From Ovis canadensis (lineage: Eukaryota; Chordata; Mammalia; Artiodactyla; Bovidae): a stretch of 64,000 bases of DNA. Position 1 is the stretch's first letter; every line of letters starts with the position of its first letter. The notes beneath the pieces were generated by a model that saw only the letters and a program-made list of their open reading frames with translations, was not told the DNA's origin and ran no database searches. The position numbers and the translations under genes were made by a program. Positions 11,561 through 23,399 of the stretch are shown here, in pieces. The stretch lies in NCBI RefSeq assembly GCF_042477335.2, contig NC_091255.1, positions 36,124,501 to 36,188,500 on the forward strand, read 5' to 3'.

Positions 11561-12061
11561 TACCCTCCCCAAACCAACCCGTTACAGAAAAAGGAACAAT
11601 TAGAGAAAAAGTGTTCTTAGAAATGTAGAATACAAAGGCAAAAAATTAAAAAACCCAATAGAAGCAGAAAATAATGGAACAGGCACTGCTTTTAAAAACC
11701 TTGTCATTTTAGAAGGCCAGTTAAGGAACTCTCTTGAAATATTTTTGAGGACTCTGGCTTTATAATTATTTCCATCCTTAGTAAGTCCTGGTTCCAAACA
11801 AGTCTGTGGCTCCAATGTAAAAAATCAGGCCTGTCAATGCAAAAGCATAGTATTCACTCCACAATGCAAAGAAAATGGCCCTTGTACCTGATGGCAAGAC
11901 TGAGTGGCAAGACTTAGGGTCCCTTGGAGGAGAAAGGGGGGGCTGTAGTGGCAACCCCAGCTAAGACAATGTTTAACTTTTTCTCTTAAGGAAATCAACC
12001 CAACTCTTCAGGCCCTGGAGGATATGAAAGAGGAAAAGAAAGAAGAAAAAGTCAGGCCCAC
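11560..12061. other. Unassigned intergenic stretch
   Basis: No gene or clear repeat seen. Confidence 0.3.
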
Positions 12062-12176
12062 ATGCTTTTTTTTTTGGCTGCACCATACATCTTCCCTGAC
12101 CAGGGATGGAACCCGTACCCACCCCCTGCATTGGGAACTCAGAGTCATAACCACTGGACAGTCAGGCAAGTCCCAC
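12062..12176 (-). mobile_element. CHR-type SINE, antisense
   Basis: Poly-T, 'ggctgcaccatac', a reversed B box (CCAGGGATGGAACCCGTACC) and a 'caggcaagtccc' head. Confidence 0.75.
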
Positions 12177-13150
12177 ATGTTCTTGTTTCTCCTTCTTGGT
12201 TTGGAAAAGGGGAGTCCTGGCTCAGTGGAACCATCCAGGTGGATGTGGGGCAGGCAGGGCTCATGGAATATGCCGGGAGATACCTCAAAGCAGAAGAAGC
12301 CTCTTAGGTGGCTGCACCCAAAAGGTCTTCAGGGAAAAATGCAGAAGATGCGGTGGGAGGAGGAGAGAGGGAAGAGCCTCTCTCTTGTGATGTCCAGGAC
12401 TCCCAGCTCAACACAGTGAGGGGATGCCGACCTGCTGAGAGGCTTCTGAGCCGGCTGAGGCCTTAGGTGGAAGAGAGGAGTCACTGATGGTCATGGGCAT
12501 AGAGGGTCAAAAGCTGTGGCTGCCGTGACTGCCCAAGGCCAGATGGGACCTGTTGTCCCTAGCACATACCACCCAGAGGCTGGCCCAGCCCAGCCTGGGT
12601 GAGAAACCAGCTGGGAACAGCACAAGGGTAGCCCCCATCTGCCACCATGCCCGGATGCCGAGAAGGGGAAGGACAGCCCTGGAAATGACTGAATCTTCAC
12701 TTCAAAGACAGCATCTAATCTGGAGGAGACAGAGATTCCGCTCTCCGGTTCCCGTCCTTTCAACTGCTGCCGGCATGAGAAAGGAAGGAAGAGCAGTCAC
12801 AGACACGAAACGCTGGCATTGTGTGCGCATCTGAGTGTGTGTGCAAATTTACAACCCTGCTACACAAACATGAATCAGGGATGAGAACACAGTAAATGGT
12901 AACACACGATGAATAAAACCAATGGTGAGAGAGGGAACCAGCAAAACATGTGGTTAAGTCTTAACTGCTGCTCCAAATTTTTGAGAAACTCAAAGCAACT
13001 GATTAGAGTCATAAAAACAGAAAAGACATTTAAAAAATAAAAGACAGTATTTTTTAAAAATCTGAAACTAAAATTCTAGAATCTAGATTCTTTTCAACTT
13101 GGATTTGGGGTAGGGGGAAGGGATGATGGCACGTGGAGAGGAAGAAGAGA
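12177..13150. other. Unassigned intergenic stretch
   Basis: Moderately GC-rich to about 12830. Open frames of up to 131 codons occur on both strands, but none has a recognisable domain. The sequence turns AT-rich after 12840. Confidence 0.3.
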
Positions 13151-13546
13151 AGTTTCAAAAGCAAGCCAAATGAAAAACCAAAATAAAATATCACCTCATC
13201 TCTGTTAGGATGGCTCTTATAAGAAGAGACAAAGAATAACAAGTGTTGGTAAGGATGTGGAGAAAAGGGAACCCTTGTGCCCTATTGGTTGGAATACAAA
13301 TTGGTGCAGCCACTATGGAAAACAGTAAGGAGGGTCCTCAAAAAAAGAAAAATAGAACTACTATAAGGTAAGATAATTCATTTACAGGTATCTAGCTGAA
13401 AGAAATGAAATCACTGTCTCAAATGGATATCTGCACCCCTACCTTCACAGCAGCGTTATTTACAATAACCAAGACAAGGAGACAACTCCAGTGTCCATCA
13501 ACAGATAAATGGATAAAGAAGTGGCATATACACACAGTGGAGTATG

Positions 13547-13771
13547 GTGCGTGTGTGCTAAGTTGTTTCAGCAGTGTTCTGATTCTTGGCGACTATATTG
13601 AACTGCAGGCCTCCAGACTCCTCTGTCCATGGGATTCTCCAGGCAAGAATACTGGGGTGGGTTGCCATTTCCTTCTCCAGGACATCTTCCTGATCCAGGG
13701 ATCGAAACCACATCTCTTACGTCTCCTGCATTGGGGCAGGTCCTTCACCACTAGCGCCATCTGGGAAGCCC
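13547..13771 (-). mobile_element. Bov-tA SINE inside L1
   Basis: Antisense Bov-tA from 'gctaagttgtttcagcag' to the reversed head 'agcgccatctgggaagccc'. L1 sequence resumes directly after it at 'catacaatggaatg'. Confidence 0.85.
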
Positions 13772-14039
13772 ATACAATGGAATGTTATTCACACATAAGA
13801 AAGAAAGAAATCCTGCCGTTTGCAACAACATAGATGAATCTTTAGGGCATTATGATAAGTGAAATAAATCAGATAAGGAAAGACAAATACTTGTATGATC
13901 TCATATGTGGAATCTAAAGAAAAACCTGAACTAGGGCAGGAGGTGGGGTAGATGAACAAATCTGACTTCATAGATACAGAGAACAGATTGGTGGTTGCCA
14001 GCCAGAGGGGAGAGTGGAGAATGGGCAAAATGGGGGTGT

Positions 14040-14250
14040 GTGTATGTTCAGCTGCTAAGCGTGTCCGACTCTTTGCAACCCCACGGACTGCAGCATGCTA
14101 GGCTTCCCTGTCCTTTCCTACCTGCCGGAGTTTGCTCACATTATGTCCATTGAGTCAGTGACGCTGTCTAACCATCTCATCCTCTGCCACCCCCTTCTCC
14201 ATTTGCCTTCAATCTTTCCCCAAATCAGAGTCTTTTCCAATGAGTTGGGC
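14040..14250 (-). mobile_element. BovB LINE 3' end inside L1
   Basis: Antisense 5'-truncated BovB ending at 'cttttccaatgagttggg'. The flanks are the same L1 copy. Confidence 0.85.
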
Positions 14251-14643
14251 CAAATAGGTAAAGGTGGTCAAAGGTACAAACTTACAGTTATAAAGTGAAT
14301 AAGTCCTGGGGGTATAATGTACAACCTGGTGACTACAGCTAACAATGCTGTATTGTATATTTGAAAGTTTCTAAGAGGGTAGATCTTAAAAATTCTCATC
14401 ACAAGAGAAAAACTTCATGTGGCAATGGATGTTAACTAAACTTATTGTGGTAATCACTTTTTAATATGTACATATAACAAATCATTACGTTGTACACCTA
14501 AAACTAAGACAATGTTATGTGTCGATTATATTTTTAAAAAAAACAAACAAACTCCAAACCAGTCTATGGTGAGAGGAACAAGGGGTTGCACAGGGCTGGG
14601 GGTGGGCAAGAAGTGACTGGAAATGGCCACAAGAGAACCTTTT

Positions 14644-14867
14644 TAAAAAGTCTTTAAAGAAAAAATTAAAGTACAACAGATTTACAATGTTGTGTTAGTT
14701 TCTGCTGTACAACAAAGTGACTCATTTATACGTATATATATTCTTTTTCACTATGGTTTATCAGAGGATATTGAATATAGTTTCCTGTGCTATACAGTCG
14801 GACTTTTTTGTTTATCCCAATTTGTATCTGCTAATCCCAGCCTCCCAATCACATCCCTCCCCCGTCC
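14644..14867 (-). mobile_element. Ruminant L1 3' UTR insertion with 17-bp target duplication
   Basis: The block around 14672-14866 ('agtttctgctgtacaacaaa', 'gtgctatacag', then CCTCCC runs) is the antisense 3' UTR of a ruminant L1. The 17-mer CCACAAGAGAACCTTTT occurs at 14627-14643 and again at 14868-14884, a perfect target-site duplication that fixes the insertion boundaries. Confidence 0.85.
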
Positions 14868-15147
14868 CCACAAGAGAACCTTTTGAGGTGATGAAATGTT
14901 CTGTATCTTGATTGGGGTGGTGGTCAAACAGGAGCATCCATGTTTGTCATAACCCCATCAAACTGTATATTTAATATGCGCACATTTATTGTTTGCAAAT
15001 TATACCTCTTTTCTGGATTTTTCCAGCTTCTAGAACTGTTCTCCTGTGTTCCTTGGCTTATGGCCTCTTCATCCATCTTCAGAGTCAACAGTGTCTTGCT
15101 TTAGTCGACCACTCTCTTCTTCTGTCTCAATTTCCCTCTGCATCCCT

Positions 15148-15275
15148 ATTTTTTGGGGGAGTATCCCTTGTGGCATGTGGGATCTTAGTTCCCTGACCAG
15201 AGATCCAACCCATATACCCACCCCCCAGCATTTGAAACTCAGAATCTTAACTACTGGACCACCAGGGAAATCCCA
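15148..15275 (-). mobile_element. CHR-type SINE, antisense
   Basis: It reads 'ggcatgtgggatcttagttc', then a reversed B box and a 'ccagggaaatccc' head. Confidence 0.75.
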
Positions 15276-15332
15276 CCTGCCTCCCTCTTTTTAATTTTTT
15301 TATATTTATTTATTTTCGACTGTGCTAGGTCT

Positions 15333-17668
15333 TATTTACAGCATTGGACTTTGCTTCTATCACCAGTCACATCCACAACTGGGTGTTGTTTTTGCTTCGG
15401 CTACATCCCTTCATTCTTTCTGGAGTTATTTCTCCACTGATCTCCAGGAGCATATTGGGCACCTACCAACCTGGGGAATTCATCTTCCAGTGCCCTATCT
15501 TTTTGCCTTTTCATACTGTTCATGGGGTTCTCAAGGCAAGAATACTGAAGTGGTTTGCCATTCCCTTCTCCAGTGGACCACGTTCTGTCAGACCTCTCCA
15601 CCATGACCAGTCCATCTTGGGTGGTCCCACACGGCATGGCTTAGTTTCACTGAGTTAGACAAGGCTGTCATCCATGTGATCAGATTGGCTAGTTTTCTGT
15701 GATTGTGATGAACTATGGACGGATGTTTGTGACACTGTACAGGAGACAGGGATCAAGACCATCCCTAAGAAAAAGAAATGCAAAAAAGCAAAATGGCTGT
15801 CTGAGGAGGCCTTACAAATAGCTGTGAAAAGACAAGAAGCGAAAAGCAAAGAAGAAAAGGAGAGTTATACCTATTTGAATGCAGAGTTCCAAAGAATAGC
15901 AAGGAGAGATAAGAAAGCCTTCCTCAGTGATCAATGCAAAGAAATACAGCAAAACCATAGAATGGGAAAGACTAGAGATCTTTTCAAGAAAATTAGAGAT
16001 ACCAAGGGAACATTTCATGCAAAGATGGGCTCAATAAAGGACAGAAATGGTAGGGACCTAACAGAAGCAGAAGATATTAAGAAGAGGTGGCAAGAATACA
16101 CAGAAGAACTGTACAAAAAAGACCTTCACAACCCAGAGAATCATGATGGGGTGATCACTCACCTAGAGCCAGACATCCTGGAATGTGAAGTCAAGTGGGC
16201 CTTAGGAAGCATCACTACGAATAAAGCTAGTGGAGGTGATGGAATTCCAGTTGAGCTATTTCAAATCCTAAAAGAGGATGCTGTGAAAGTGCTGCACTCA
16301 ATATGTCAGAAAATTTGGAAAACTCAGCAGTGGCCACAGGACTGGAAAAGGTCAGTTTTCATTCCAATCCCAAAGAAGGGCAATGCCAAAGAATGCTCAA
16401 ACTACTGCACAGTTGTGCACTCATCTCACACGCTAGTCAAGTAATGCTCAAAATTCTCCAAGTCAGGCTTCAACAATATGTGAACTGTGAACTTCCAGAT
16501 GTTCAAGCAGGTTTTAGAAAAGGCAGATGAGCCAGAGATCAAATTGCCAACATCCGTTGGATCATCGAAAAAGCAAGAGAGTTCCAATAAAACATCTACT
16601 TCTGCTTTATTGACTATGCCAAAGCCTTTGATTGTGTGGAGCACAATAAACTGTGGAAAATTATTCAAGAGATGGGAATCCCAGACTACTTGACCTGCCT
16701 CTTGAGAAACCTATATTCAGGTCAGGAACCTACAGTTAGAACTGGACATGGAACAACAGACTGGTTCCAAATAGGAAAAGGAGTACATCAAGCCTGTATA
16801 TTGTCACCCTGCTACTTATATGCAGAGTACATCATGAGAAAGGCTGGGCTGGATGAAGGACAAGCTGGAATCAAGATTGCTGGGAGAAATATCAATAACC
16901 TCAGATATGCAGATGACACCACCCTTATGGCATAAAGTGGAGAAGAACTAAAGATCCTCTTGATGAAAGTGAAAGAGGAGAATGAAAAAGTTGGCTTAAA
17001 GCTCAATATTCAGAAAACGAAGATCATGGCATCCGGTCCCATCACTTCATGGCAAATAGATGGGGAAACAGTGGAAACAGTGGCTGACTTTATTTGAGGG
17101 GGCTCTAAAATCACTGCAGATGGTGACTGCAGCCATGAAATTAAAAGATGCTTGCTCCTTGGAAGAAAAGCTATGAGCAACCTAGACAGCATATTAAAAA
17201 GCAGAGACATTACTTTGTCAACAAAGATCCATCTGATTTTTCCAGTAGTCATGTTTGGATGTGAGAGTTGGATTATAAAGAAAGCTGAGTGCAGAATTGA
17301 CGCTTTTGAACTGTAGTGTTGGAGAAGACTCTTGAGGGTCCCTTGGACTGCAAGGAGATCCAACCAGTCCATCCTAAAGGAAATCAGTCCTGAATATTCA
17401 CTGGAAGGACTGATGCTGAAGCTGAAACTCCAGTACTTCGTCCACCTGATGTGAAGAACTGACTCATTGGAAAAGACCCTGATGCTGGGAAAGATTGAGG
17501 GCAGGAGGATAGGGGATGACAGGATGAGATGGTTGGATGGCATCACCGACTCAATGGACATGAGTTTGGGTAAACTCCGGGAGGTGGTGATGGACAGGGA
17601 GGCCTGGCATGCTGTAGTTCATGGGGTTGCAAGGAGTCGGACATGACTGAGCGACTGAACTGAACTGA
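15333..17668 (+). mobile_element. BovB LINE with rearranged 5' end
   Basis: Bases 15711-17668 are sense BovB: the linker region (KKKKCKKAKWLSEEALQIA), the region ahead of the RT (WALGSITTNKASGGDGIPVE) and RT motifs YAKAFD (around 16615) and RYADDTTLMA (ends 16935). The tail is GAACTGAACTGAAC. There are several frame breaks. After LMA a TAA stop follows at once, and the usual LFN codons before the YAEY block are deleted. Bases 15333-15710 appear to be BovB 5' sequence in the opposite orientation. Confidence 0.9.
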
Positions 17669-17689
17669 ACCGAGGTCTGATTTGCTGTG

Positions 17690-17915
17690 CTTTCTGTAGT
17701 TGCGGTCGGCCGGGTCTGCTCTGTTGTGGTGCACAGGCTTCTCACTACCGTGGCTTCTCTTGTTGTAGCACAGGCTCGGGAGCCCGGGCTCAGTAGTTGC
17801 GGCACATAGGCTTAGCTGCTCCACGGCTTCTGGACTCTTCCCAGACCAGGGATCAAACCCACGTCCCCTGCACTGGCAAGGAGATTCTTATCCATTTGGC
17901 CACTGGAGAAGTCCT
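17690..17915 (-). mobile_element. CHR-type SINE (long form), antisense
   Basis: It contains 'ctcagtagttgcggcacata' and 'ttagctgctccacgg', features of the long cetartiodactyl CHR form. The reversed B box (CCAGGGATCAAACCCACGTC) follows. Confidence 0.75.
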
Positions 17916-18210
17916 CTGCCTTCCTCTATGATGACATTTGTGATGGCATTTCTGGCCCACTCAGATAATCCAGAATAATCTCCCCATCAATAGATCCTTA
18001 CTTTTATATACATTCAAACAGAAAAACACAATTTAAGGAAATGAAGTAGGTCTATATGCAAAAACACAGGAAAATGAGGTAAATCTATATCTAAGAACAT
18101 GAGAAAATGCCCAAGGTATGTTATAAAGTAAAAATAGAAATTAACAAGCAGCAACAAATTAGAAGATATAAAAAGAAGATCCTACAAGAATAATTAAAAT
18201 ATAAAAATGC

Positions 18211-18305
18211 CAGGGCTTCCCTGGTTAGGGAACAAGATCGAAGATCCCATGAGTTGCAACTAAGACCCAGTACAGCCAAATGAATATTTTCTTTAAAAAA
18301 AGACA
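18211..18305 (+). mobile_element. CHR-type SINE fragment
   Basis: The head GGGCTTCCCTGGTTAGGGAA is joined by a deletion to the 3' part ('aagacccagtacagccaaat'), followed by an A-rich tail. Confidence 0.7.
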
Positions 18306-18649
18306 AAATACTTTCTAATAAAGTTAACAAAAACCATATCATACCTACATTAAAGAAAAGTCTAAAACACTCCAGGATATAACAGTACACTTAAAGAAAT
18401 CAACATGTATGTCATATTCTTGCATAGAGAGGTTCAGGATCGTAACATATGAATATTCCATAAATTAATTTATAAGTTTGACATCGTAACAATGAAAGTT
18501 CTAATTCTTTGGGAAAAAACTTAGACAACATGATTATAAAACCTATATAAAAAAACTCTGTGCATAAGAATAGCCAGGAAAATTCTGGAGAAGAAGGCCA
18601 ATGAGACAAGGAGTGGAAGTAGTTTTCTTCGTTATTTAAAAATCTTATA

Positions 18650-19680
18650 ATGTTTTAATAATGAGAACAGTATGGTGCTGGTATGTATAAGGCAGATTGA
18701 CCAATGGAAAAAGAGAAAGCCCAGAAATAGATGCATATTCTTTCAGGAGTGTTCTTCATGACTAATATGGGGGAAAACTGAATTAATTCAATGAATAACA
18801 GTAAGACAATGAGAGCCAACCAGGAGAAAATAAAGTTGGATCCATTTCTGATGCCTCACCTCAAGATAACTTCCAAGTGAGTCATCAAAGGTGAAACTGT
18901 AACTCCTTGAAGAAAACATTGGAGAATTCATTTATAACCCTGGCAAAGCAAAGGCTTTTAAGACAACAACTTAATATCCAAACAGACAGACAGGTACATT
19001 TAAAAATGTGTTTGGCAAAAACATACCTGCATTATAAGCAACCACTAGACAAATAAATTAGGAAAAATATTTTTTTTCTAAGTTGTATCACAGATCTGTA
19101 ATTGTCCTAACGTTTAAAGAGCTCTAAAAACTTTGAGAAAAAGACCAATAACTCAATAGAAAAATGAGCAAAGGATATAAACGACAAATTCACAGAAAAT
19201 GATATTCAAATGGCTTCCAAACATGAAAATATATTCAGTCTCACTCATAAGGGAAATGCAAATTTAAACTACACTGAGATATTTTTATGCCTTTTTTTCA
19301 GATATCAGATTGAAAAATTTTAAAACCAGGCTGTGGGCAAAAAGACGTTCTAGTCATTGTTGGTAAATTGGTATAATCCCTGTAGGGGACAATTTGACAA
19401 CCTCTATCCAATTTACGGTGCATAGACCCTTTGGTTTTGCAATTTGCCCTATAAGGGTGCTTGCACTAGGTTTGGACATGGTTATTTATTAGAGCAATGC
19501 TAGTAATAGCAAGATTAGGCAAGTTATCATATCTTCGATCAATAGAATATTATGCAGTTTTAATCAACTCTGTATAAAACAAGAAATGGAAAGTCCTCCA
19601 TGATCCATTGTTAAAATAGCAAAGTGTAGAACAGTGTCAGCTTTTTCGTAAATAAGGCAACTATGAGAAAATACATTGAG
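18650..19680 (+). mobile_element. Old L1 LINE fragment
   Basis: Sense, diverged L1. It begins with 'cagtatggtgctggtat' and continues with 'ccaataactcaatagaaaaa' and 'aatggcttccaaacatgaaa', matching the final part of L1 ORF2. No frame is intact. Confidence 0.65.
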
Positions 19681-19797
19681 GGACTTACCTGGTGGTTCAG
19701 TGGTTAAGACTCTGCACTCTCAATGATGCAGGTTCGATCCCTGAGTTGGGAACTAAGATTCCTCGTGCCACACAGAACAGCCTAGACAAAACAAAAA
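19680..19797 (+). mobile_element. CHR-type SINE
   Basis: Sense CHR SINE with an intact B box (GGTTCGATCCC at about 19731-19741) and an A-rich end. Confidence 0.78.
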
Positions 19798-19984
19798 ACC
19801 CTTAGGCAGAAAATATACTTTTATTTGCTTGTGTATGTAGAAAGATCTCCAGAGGATACACAAGAGCCTAACAATGGCTTCCTCTTTGGGGGAAGTAAGA
19901 CAATAGGAGACAAGGGTGAAAGGGAGACTTTCATTATATTCTCTTTAGTTTTAATTGATTAATCTATTTAATTATTATGTTTCT

Positions 19985-20092
19985 GATCCTGGCTGGCAGG
20001 ATCCTATTTCCCCGACTAGGGACAGAACCCGGTCCCTCAGCAGTGAAAGCATGGAGTCCCAGCCACTGGACCGCTAGGGAATTCCTTATTTT
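19985..20092 (-). mobile_element. CHR-type SINE, antisense
   Basis: Reversed B-box area 'gggacagaacccggtccctc' and head 'ctagggaattcc'. Confidence 0.65.
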
Positions 20093-20757
20093 ATTTTTTA
20101 AACATGTAAATGTATTATCATTCATTAAAAATATAAAATAAAATATTTTAAAGGAGGGAAGCAGATTGTAAAGCAGTACATAAAATGATTTATTTTCTCA
20201 TATATCCATTTAAAAAGCTATTAACAGCAAGACTTTCATTTTTTACTGACACATTTTTGTAAACTTTCATTTCTACAAGAAACGTGTGTTATTTCTGTAA
20301 TCAGAAAGAACAAAATGGTGATTTTAAATTTATTTTCTAATTGAACAGGGGAAAATGATATATTTGTATGTTTCCTCCTCACTCTATTACAACTGCGAAT
20401 GAATGGAATCCTGGTTTTCACCTTCTATTTTTTTAGACTCAGTGTTCTTTTCTAACTTAAATGGAATTATTTTTTAAGACTTCAGTTCCTCCAGGAGTTG
20501 AGTGCTGCCCTGAGATTCAGGCCAGATTGGTTTCAAAAGTCCTTTGCCTCACATGAATTTAAGGAAGCTTTTGTTTGTTTTGTTTTGCCTACTATTGTAG
20601 TGACTACTGCAATGACTCCACAAACTTCTAATTTCTTCTATCAGCTCCAAATTTAACAGCTTTATGGGAGACAGGGGCGCGGGGCCGGGCGGGGGCGAGG
20701 GGCGGGGGTGGAGGAGGAGGGCGCGGAGAAGGGACTAAAGATCTCAGAAGACATTTT
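20093..20757. other. Unassigned intergenic stretch
   Basis: AT-rich without genes up to about 20640. It is followed by a short, very GC-rich patch (20668-20735, G-rich on the + strand). Confidence 0.35.
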
Positions 20758-20965
20758 CCCTTGCCCCCTGGTAACTCAGACGGTAAAGAATTTGCCTGCA
20801 ATGCAGGAGACTTGGGTTCCATCTCTGGGTAGGGAAGATCCCCTGGAGGAGGAAATGGCAATCCACTCCAGTGTTCTTGCCTGGAAAATCCCATGGAGAG
20901 AGGAGCCTGAGAGGCTGCAGTCGACCGGGTCACACAGTCTTACACGACTGAGTATGCATGCTGAT
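20758..20965 (+). mobile_element. Bov-tA SINE
   Basis: Sense Bov-tA with head 'ttgccccctggtaactcaga', B-box region GGTTCCATCTCTGG and full body. Confidence 0.85.
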
Positions 20966-21529
20966 GAAAGAGAACCAGCACCTGCCAGAGGAGGGCGCTC
21001 AACGTATAGCTGCAGTTATTTATAGAGTTGGATTTAAATGTCTTTCTGCCCTCTGGTAACTCTATCAGAACTGCTCCTTTAAAAGCTGGCCCCGCCCCTT
21101 TGTGTAAGAGGGCTGTTTTGCTTCGGTACTTTACAGATTGAATACAGATTTAGTGGGCAGTGGAGAAGAAACATAAACAAGCTCTGGTATGGGTCTCTGG
21201 AAGGGAGGGTGAAGTCTGGCTGTGTAATCTCAGAATGAGGACCAGGATGGATTTAAGATATTTTGCTGCCTCTCCTCTTCCCCCAAATATAAATTGGTGC
21301 AGCCTCTGTGAAAAACAGTATGGCAATTCATTAAAACAACAACAACAACAACACACACACACAGAAAAATTATCATCTGATCTAGCAATTCCAGTTCTAG
21401 ATATATCCCCCAAAGAATTGAAAGCAAGGACCAGAACAGGTATTTGTATACCCATGTTCACCAGTATTATTCACAGTAGTCAAATATCCAGGGAGGGTTG
21501 AATAGATAAACAAAATGTGGTCTCTACAT

Positions 21530-21741
21530 GCGTGCTCAATCGCCTCCGACTCTTTGCGATTATGTGTAGCTCCATGGACTGTATGTAGCTTGCCAGCTTC
21601 TCTGTCCATGGGATTCTCCAGGCAAAAATACTGGAGTAGGTTGCCACGCCCTCCTCCTGGGGATCTTCCTGACCCATAGATGGACTGGTGTCTCCCGCAT
21701 TGCAGGCAGATTGTTTACCTCTGAGCCACTGAGCAAGCCCA
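21530..21741 (-). mobile_element. Bov-tA SINE with target duplication
   Basis: Antisense Bov-tA. GTCTCTACAT occurs at 21520-21529 and at 21742-21751, a 10-bp target duplication within the host L1. Confidence 0.88.
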
Positions 21742-21892
21742 GTCTCTACATATAATGGATTATTCAGCCTTACCAATGAAGGAAATTTTGATACATGCTA
21801 CAACATGCATCAAATTTGAGTACATTATGCTAAGTGAAATAAGCCAGTAACAAAAGGACAGATACTATAGGCTTCCACTTATATAAGACACC

Positions 21893-22352
21893 TTCAGCTC
21901 AGTTCAGTTCAGTTGCTCAGTCGTGTCAGACTCTGCGACCCCATGAATTGTAGCACGCCAGGCTTCCCTGTCCATCACCATCTCCCAGAGTTCATTCAAA
22001 CTCATGTCCATTGAGTCAATGATGCCATCCAGCCATCTCATCCTCTGTCATCCCCTTTTCCTCCTGCCCCCAATCCCTTCCAGCATTAGAATCTTTTCCA
22101 ATGAGTCAACTTTTCGCATGAGGTGGCCAGAGTACTGGAGTTTCAGCTTTAGCATCATTCCCTCCAAAGAACACCCAGGACTAACCTCCTTTAGAATGGA
22201 CTGGATGGATCTCCCTGCAGTCCAAGGACTCTCAAGAGTCTTCTTCAACACCACAGTTCAAAAGCATCAATTCTTTGGCGCTCAGCTTTCTTCACAGTCC
22301 AACTCTCACATCCATACATGACTACTGGAAAAACCTAGCTTAGTCAAATTTA
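21893..22352 (-). mobile_element. BovB LINE 3' fragment inside L1
   Basis: Antisense BovB, longer than most 3' pieces here. It reaches the region encoding the conserved C-terminal Cys/Trp part and ends at 'catacatgactactggaaaa'. Confidence 0.88.
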
Positions 22353-22570
22353 TAGAGTCAGAAAGTAGAAGGGTGGTTGCCAGGGGGTTAGAGGGAGGGG
22401 AAATGGGAATTATTGCTTACTGGATGGGGAGTTTCAGTTTGAAAAAGTTTTAGAGATGGATAGTGGTGATGGTGGTCCAACAATGTGAATATATTTAATG
22501 CTGTTGAACGATATGCTTAAAAATGACTCAAATGGTAAATTTTATGTCATGCATATTTACCACAATTTTT

Positions 22571-22764
22571 TTTTTAAGTTGCTGAGTCATGTCTGACTCT
22601 TTGTGACCTCATGGACTATTATATGGTCCATGGAATTCTCTGAGCCAGAATACTGGAGTGGGTAGCTTTTCCCTTCTCCAGAGAATCTTCCCAACTCAGG
22701 GATTGAAACCAGGTCTCTCACATTGCAGGCAGATTCTTTCTCAGATGAGCCACAAGGGAAGCCC
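22571..22764 (-). mobile_element. Bov-tA SINE with 17-bp target duplication
   Basis: Antisense Bov-tA bounded by TATTTACCACAATTTTT at 22554-22570 and 22765-22781, an exact 17-bp target duplication. The target is the A-rich end of the L1 upstream. Confidence 0.92.
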
Positions 22765-23066
22765 TATTTACCACAATTTTTAAAAGTAAAAAAAAAACAA
22801 ACTCTGCTCCTCATCACTACCTACATTAGTTGTCACTTCATGGACCCTAGGAGAAAATCGGGAGATTTTGGAATAAGCCAAATCAGTCTCGGGGACTCAG
22901 TCTTATCACCTGTTAAATGAAGGAGTGGGATGGAGAATCCATGATTCCTAGAGATGTTGTGTCAGAAGAAGAGAGATTGGGGGAAATAACCCTTACTTCT
23001 GTAAAGAAAATTCGGAGCCCAAGACTATATAAATGAATATTGATACCTATTAGATTTTGAGACTGC

Positions 23067-23197
23067 TGCTTTTTTTTTTTTTTTTTTGCCATGCAATGCT
23101 GCATGTGGGATCTTATTTCCCCTACCAGGGATCATACCCCATGCCCCCAGCAATGGAAGCTTGGAGTCTTAACCACTGGATTGCCAGAGAAGTCCAA
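23067..23197 (-). mobile_element. CHR-type SINE, antisense
   Basis: A long T run, 'ctgcatgtgggatcttattt', a reversed B box and the head 'ccagagaagtcc'. Confidence 0.75.
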
Positions 23198-23399
23198 ACA
23201 TTTTTTTTTCAAACAATAAAAAATTTTTTTCAATTACCAGATATTTCAAACATACAGAAAATCCCTAAATACAGTGATTAAGTCCATCTCCATGAGATAT
23301 TAACTGTTCATTCACTGCTCTATCCTCAGAGGCTAGAATAGGGCCTGAGACATAGTAGAAATTCAGTAAAAGTTTTTGAATGTCTCCTTATATGTCTCT

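Larger units (their letters stand above)
13170..14540 (+). mobile_element. L1 LINE 3' region interrupted by two ruminant retroposons
   Basis: Sense L1 in canonical order: 'aacaagtgttggtaaggatg', 'gcagccactatggaaaacag', 'cagtgtccatcaacagataa', 'tatgataagtgaaataaatc', 'tggtggttgccag'. It is interrupted by an antisense Bov-tA (about 13547-13771) and an antisense BovB 3' end (about 14040-14250). The order dates both interrupting elements as younger than this L1. Confidence 0.78.
21275..22553 (+). mobile_element. L1 3' end interrupted by Bov-tA and BovB
   Basis: Sense L1 blocks at 21290-21519, 21752-21890 and 22353-22553 follow canonical order ('gcagcctctgtgaaaaacag', 'attatgctaagtgaaataag', 'ggttgccaggggg'). 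The breaks hold an antisense Bov-tA and an antisense BovB 3' end. An internal (CAA)n(CA)n stretch lies at 21334-21362. Confidence 0.78.
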
